The notes under the pieces: model-generated | What the model was told of the DNA's origin: nothing | Database searches by the model: none | The model's input: the letters and a program-made list of their open reading frames with translations, nothing else | Program-made: the position numbers and the translations under genes | Assembly (NCBI RefSeq): GCF_015594925.2 | Contig: NZ_CP087591.1 | Coordinates: 1,364,001-1,428,000, forward strand | Reading direction: 5' to 3' | DNA length: 64,000 bases | Source: Vibrio sp. VB16 | GTDB taxonomy: Bacteria; Pseudomonadota; Gammaproteobacteria; Enterobacterales; Vibrionaceae | Shown: one piece after another, positions 61,219-64,000 of the stretch | Numbering within the stretch: position 1 is the stretch's first letter | Layout: every line of letters starts with the position of its first letter

Positions 61219-61245
61219 GCTAAGAAGAGCAGCGCTCTTCTTAGC
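61219..61245 (+). terminator. Intercistronic hairpin mtlD-mtlR
   Basis: GCTAAGAAGAGC (61219-61230) and GCTCTTCTTAGC (61234-61245) form a perfect 12-base stem with a 3-base loop, 8 bases after mtlD, with no T-run. It probably stabilises or attenuates the mtlD message before mtlR. Confidence 0.6.
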
Positions 61246-61269
61246 ATGCTCACGTAGTTAAGATAAAAT

Positions 61270-61800
61270 ATGCCAGACAAAGTAGATGAAACAGAAGTAA
61301 TTGAAAAACTCAACAGCACCACCTCAGTAAGAGCTTTTATTGTTGTTGCTGTCAGTATATTCAATGAGGCCGTGGAAGGGCTTATGCATCGTATCTTCCA
61401 AAAAGATAACTTTGCAGTGCAATCCGTTGTTGGTCCACTTCTTCATGATACCGGTCCTTTGGGTGATGTTAGTGTCAGGCTTAAACTGCTTTTTGGTTTG
61501 GGTGTCATTCCTGATGCGGTTTATCATGACATTGAAGATATTATTAAACTTCAACACAAACTCAACGCCGATCTTTCCGACCACGAGTTCACCACGCCGG
61601 CAATACTCGAGGCTATTCAAAAACTGAGACTTATTCAGAAGATGGGAACAGTACAGTTTACGGTATTAGAGCCAGAGGTTGATGGTGATCTTGAGTTTTA
61701 CCAGTTACAACAACTAAGGCAGCAACAAGTTATCAAGTCGAGCCTAGCGCTTGCTGTCGTAGAGATATGCCACGAACTAAATAAAGAGAGTCCTTTCTAA
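61270..61800 (+). CDS. mtlR: Mannitol operon repressor MtlR
   Basis: MtlR-family protein of 176 residues (E. coli 195), last gene of the operon as in E. coli and Vibrio. It is an all-helical protein with no standard DNA-binding domain. Family blocks are FNEAVEGLMHRIFQ, LLHDTGPLGDVSVRLKLLFGLG and VIPDAVYHDIEDIIKLQHKLN. In this family it keeps mannitol genes low without mannitol; how it contacts DNA or a partner is not clear. Confidence 0.93.
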   Translation: MPDKVDETEVIEKLNSTTSVRAFIVVAVSIFNEAVEGLMHRIFQKDNFAVQSVVGPLLHDTGPLGDVSVRLKLLFGLGVIPDAVYHDIEDIIKLQHKLNADLSDHEFTTPAILEAIQKLRLIQKMGTVQFTVLEPEVDGDLEFYQLQQLRQQQVIKSSLALAVVEICHELNKESPF

Positions 61801-61991
61801 GCTAATGTCAGCCGTACAAGAAAGCTGATCGTCTAAAATCGATATCTAATCGAACTATTTGGTTCGATTTCGTCATTTCAAATTAAAAGTTCTATATTAT
61901 TTCAATTGACATGTATAAATATACAGTACTATTATCAACGCACGATATTTGATGCATGAGTATTCTGCTCAGCAAAAAAGAAGGTCTGCGT

Positions 61992-62510
61992 ATGAAACAT
62001 ATAGAAATTCAGTATTACAAAACCCCTTACGGTGAACTTCTTTTGGGTAGTTATGACAACCAACTTTGCATCTGTGATTGGCGTTATCGAAACATGCGGA
62101 ATGCAATAGATAACCGTATAACGGGTAAGCTACAAGCTCAATATGTAGAAAAAGATAATGAGGTATTATCGGAAACCAGAAACCAGTTGTCCGAATATTT
62201 CAGTTCTAGAAGACGGGACTTTGAGCTACCACTTTTATTTGTAGGTACTGAGTTTCAAAAGCAAGTCTGGCGTCAGCTTGTATTGGTTTCGTTTGGAGAT
62301 ACATCGACGTATTTAAATCTCGCGAAAGCGATAGGTAATAAAGATGCCGTTCGAGCGGTAGCTAACGCTAATGGAGCGAATGCGCTGTCAATCATTGTAC
62401 CGTGTCATAGGATAATAGGTAGTAATGGACAGCTTGTTGGCTACGCTGGTGGATTAGAGGCCAAACGAAAACTTATCATGTTAGAACAAGATATGTTTGC
62501 ACCTCAATAG
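61992..62510 (+). CDS. ogt: Methylated-DNA-protein cysteine methyltransferase
   Basis: Suicide repair protein that removes methyl groups from O6-methylguanine. The ATG at 61992 (behind AAGGTC) gives 172 residues, close to E. coli Ogt (171). The acceptor cysteine is C138 in SIIVPCHRIIGSNG, followed by YAGGLEAKRKLI; the DNA-binding helix and arginine finger are in ANANGANALS and GNKDAVRAVA. An ATG at 61956 is possible but adds an atypical extension. It lies 18 bases from the convergent clc gene. Confidence 0.92.
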   Translation: MKHIEIQYYKTPYGELLLGSYDNQLCICDWRYRNMRNAIDNRITGKLQAQYVEKDNEVLSETRNQLSEYFSSRRRDFELPLLFVGTEFQKQVWRQLVLVSFGDTSTYLNLAKAIGNKDAVRAVANANGANALSIIVPCHRIIGSNGQLVGYAGGLEAKRKLIMLEQDMFAPQ

Positions 62511-62528
62511 AGCCCAAACTGTTAGTAA

Positions 62529-63869
62529 TTAGAGCTCCCAATTCTTGTGTTTTAATTCAAGTAGCGCAGCATACAATGGTTTTCCGCCCATGGCTTGAGC
62601 GACAAATGTCGCGCCGAAACACGTGACCATGATAGGTAGAATTAATTGATAGTTGTTAGAAATCTCAACAACGAGCACGACTCCGGTTAACGGTGTTCGC
62701 AAACTAGCGGCAATAAGCGCCCCCATTCCTGCCACTGCGTAGGTCCCTGCATCTGTAGAAAAATTGGGCACCAAATCATGTATTAAGACGCCATAAGTTA
62801 AACCAAAGAATGTACCTAGGGTCAGAATAGGTGCAAAAATACCACCGGGCGCACCAGAACCAAAACAGGCAATGGTACCGAACATTCTTAGTGCGAAAAA
62901 TAATGCCATTATCATCCAAGGTTGCGGCGTAGAAAATAGCTCCGTGATTGCCGGTAAGCTGCCCCCAGATAGGATAGGGTAGGTAACGTGTACTAGCGAA
63001 AACACTGCGCCAAATATTGCGCCAGTAATGACTAGGCGGTAAATATTCGAACCATGATAGTTTTTAAACCAACTGGTGGCCTTTAATATCCACTGATTGA
63101 AATAAACACCGACAATACCAAACAGCATACCCAGAGCGGCGAATGTAGGTAAAGACCCTAATGGTGGCGTAGCAAAACTCGGTATTAACAGTATCGCGTT
63201 TTGACCATTGAGATACTCCATGACGATGGTTGCGGCAATGACAGACAAAGTTACGCACTTAATTGATATTACGTTGTAGCTAAACTGTCTTCGCATTTCT
63301 TCGTTAACAAACAAGATCGCCGTCAGTGGGGTATTGAATGCGGCTGCGAGACCCGCGGCTGATCCAGCGGCAATTAAGATATGCTGCGCGTGTTCAAATT
63401 TGTGGGCTTTACTCGCTACCATCCTGCCAACTGCCCCACCAAGTTGGATTGATGGTCCTCCTCGACCCAAGATCATGCCAGATCCTATCGTCAGTGTGGC
63501 GGCAATAAACTTAATAGGTAATATACGCTTCCAACGAATATCGTGTTCACCAACTAAAGCGCCTTCTATGTGTGGAATACCACTGCCTTCGGCTTCAGGT
63601 GCAAAACGATATGTTAACCAGAAACCTAGAGCTGCCATGGCGGCACCACTAATTACAATGACTGAAGCCTGAAAGATAAATTGATCAGGGACTTGATTAT
63701 CGATAAAGGAGATACGAAGCTCAAGAATCCAGTTGATGAAGATATTAAAATAAGAGACAAGAATACCGGCAAGCGTTCCAACGATTCCCGATAGCAGAAC
63801 AACAATAAAATAGTCACTTTGACTCGAAAAAAAGCTGGGAATGAATGTTGGCCGTGAAAGTCTTGCCAT
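62529..63869 (-). CDS. CLC-family chloride transporter lacking the gating glutamate
   Basis: Inner-membrane CLC protein of 446 residues from the ATG at 63869. The selectivity filter is intact: GSGIPHIEG (S96, equal to S107 of E. coli ClcA), GSGAPGGIFAPIL, and KPLY near the C-terminus for the filter tyrosine. The internal glutamate region NEEMRRQF is kept. The motif GREGP, which carries the external gating glutamate (E148 in ClcA), reads GRGGP here (G137, codon at 63459-63461). Loss of that residue in ClcA uncouples proton from chloride movement, so this protein may be a passive chloride pathway. The start has only a weak ribosome binding site (AGGGA 12 bases upstream). Confidence 0.9.
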   Translation of the reverse strand: MARLSRPTFIPSFFSSQSDYFIVVLLSGIVGTLAGILVSYFNIFINWILELRISFIDNQVPDQFIFQASVIVISGAAMAALGFWLTYRFAPEAEGSGIPHIEGALVGEHDIRWKRILPIKFIAATLTIGSGMILGRGGPSIQLGGAVGRMVASKAHKFEHAQHILIAAGSAAGLAAAFNTPLTAILFVNEEMRRQFSYNVISIKCVTLSVIAATIVMEYLNGQNAILLIPSFATPPLGSLPTFAALGMLFGIVGVYFNQWILKATSWFKNYHGSNIYRLVITGAIFGAVFSLVHVTYPILSGGSLPAITELFSTPQPWMIMALFFALRMFGTIACFGSGAPGGIFAPILTLGTFFGLTYGVLIHDLVPNFSTDAGTYAVAGMGALIAASLRTPLTGVVLVVEISNNYQLILPIMVTCFGATFVAQAMGGKPLYAALLELKHKNWEL

Positions 63870-64000
63870 AATAAAAATGTCATCCCTGTTGTTAGCTGTT
63901 GAAAAATAAAATGGAATAGGCTGTAAAGCGCGCAATAGTAACATATCTCTGAAGCGAGTTAGCCTACTTCACGTCTCAATAAATGTGAACTAACATCTCG
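63870..64000. other. Upstream region of the clc gene
   Basis: The last 131 bases hold the start region of the minus-strand clc gene and run to the window edge. No further gene is visible. Confidence 0.4.

Noticed and set aside
1..64000. tRNA, rRNA, prophage or integron genes
   Set aside because: No cloverleaf-like genes, phage structural genes, integrase or attC-type sites were seen when reading through both strands.

Overview
The window reads as chromosomal DNA of a marine gammaproteobacterium, most likely a Vibrionaceae member. The proteins closely resemble Escherichia coli and Vibrio families (UlaA-F, MtlADR, RavA-ViaA, MoeAB, FolE, AcpH, Tkt/Tal). The base composition is moderately AT-rich, CRP- and FNR-type boxes are enterobacterial in style, and metabolism and signalling genes are densely mixed. 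A secondary chromosome is plausible, since a tal-tkt pair beside a SorC regulator and an ackA without pta occur there in vibrios, but the sequence alone does not prove it. I saw no rRNA, tRNA, CRISPR array or prophage.

Layout. 1-6.2 kb: L-ascorbate (ula) regulon, with a divergent partial ulaR and ulaAB(fused)-ulaC-ulaF-ybhA-like-ulaD-ulaE. 6.2-10.2 kb: an accessory patch with a hypothetical protein, an SH3-like membrane-anchored protein, a decayed HAD phosphatase, a YgeA-type racemase, a tandem repeat array and a REP-associated transposase (RAYT). 10.4-16.1 kb: a polar amino-acid ABC transporter operon that includes a glycosylasparaginase-family Ntn hydrolase, convergent with a cutC-lacI-type pair. 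16.3-20.7 kb: tal-tkt with a divergent SorC-type regulator. 20.7-24.3 kb: small protein, moeA-moeB, folE and a 58-residue microprotein. 24.4-28.8 kb: cis/trans fatty acid isomerase, a chemotaxis receptor, and an acidic 42-residue microprotein behind a multi-operator promoter. 29-31.6 kb: acpH, an RhlE-like helicase and a TetR regulator. 31.8-37 kb: a three-gene RND efflux operon with two adaptors. 37-44.6 kb: ltaE, a Nudix hydrolase, ravA-viaA, a MaoC-type hydratase, an orphan PstS-like protein and a small DUF3024-like protein. 44.6-50 kb: AraC regulator, rnb, and deaD with a long leader. 50-57.5 kb: GST, ackA, two GGDEF proteins and a MalY/PatB aminotransferase. 57.5-61.8 kb: mannitol operon mtlADR with a CRP-rich leader. 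62-63.9 kb: ogt and a CLC chloride transporter that lacks the external gating glutamate.

How the genes fit together. The window is rich in sugar acquisition (ascorbate, mannitol) feeding the pentose phosphate pathway (ulaF/D/E, tal, tkt), with overflow to acetate through ackA. Global control by CRP and FNR is visible at several promoters. The items most worth a second look are the ABC transporter/asparaginase/CutC/LacI cluster, which looks like a glyco-amino-acid salvage system, the ungated CLC protein, and the CRP/PurR-type promoter driving an acidic microprotein.
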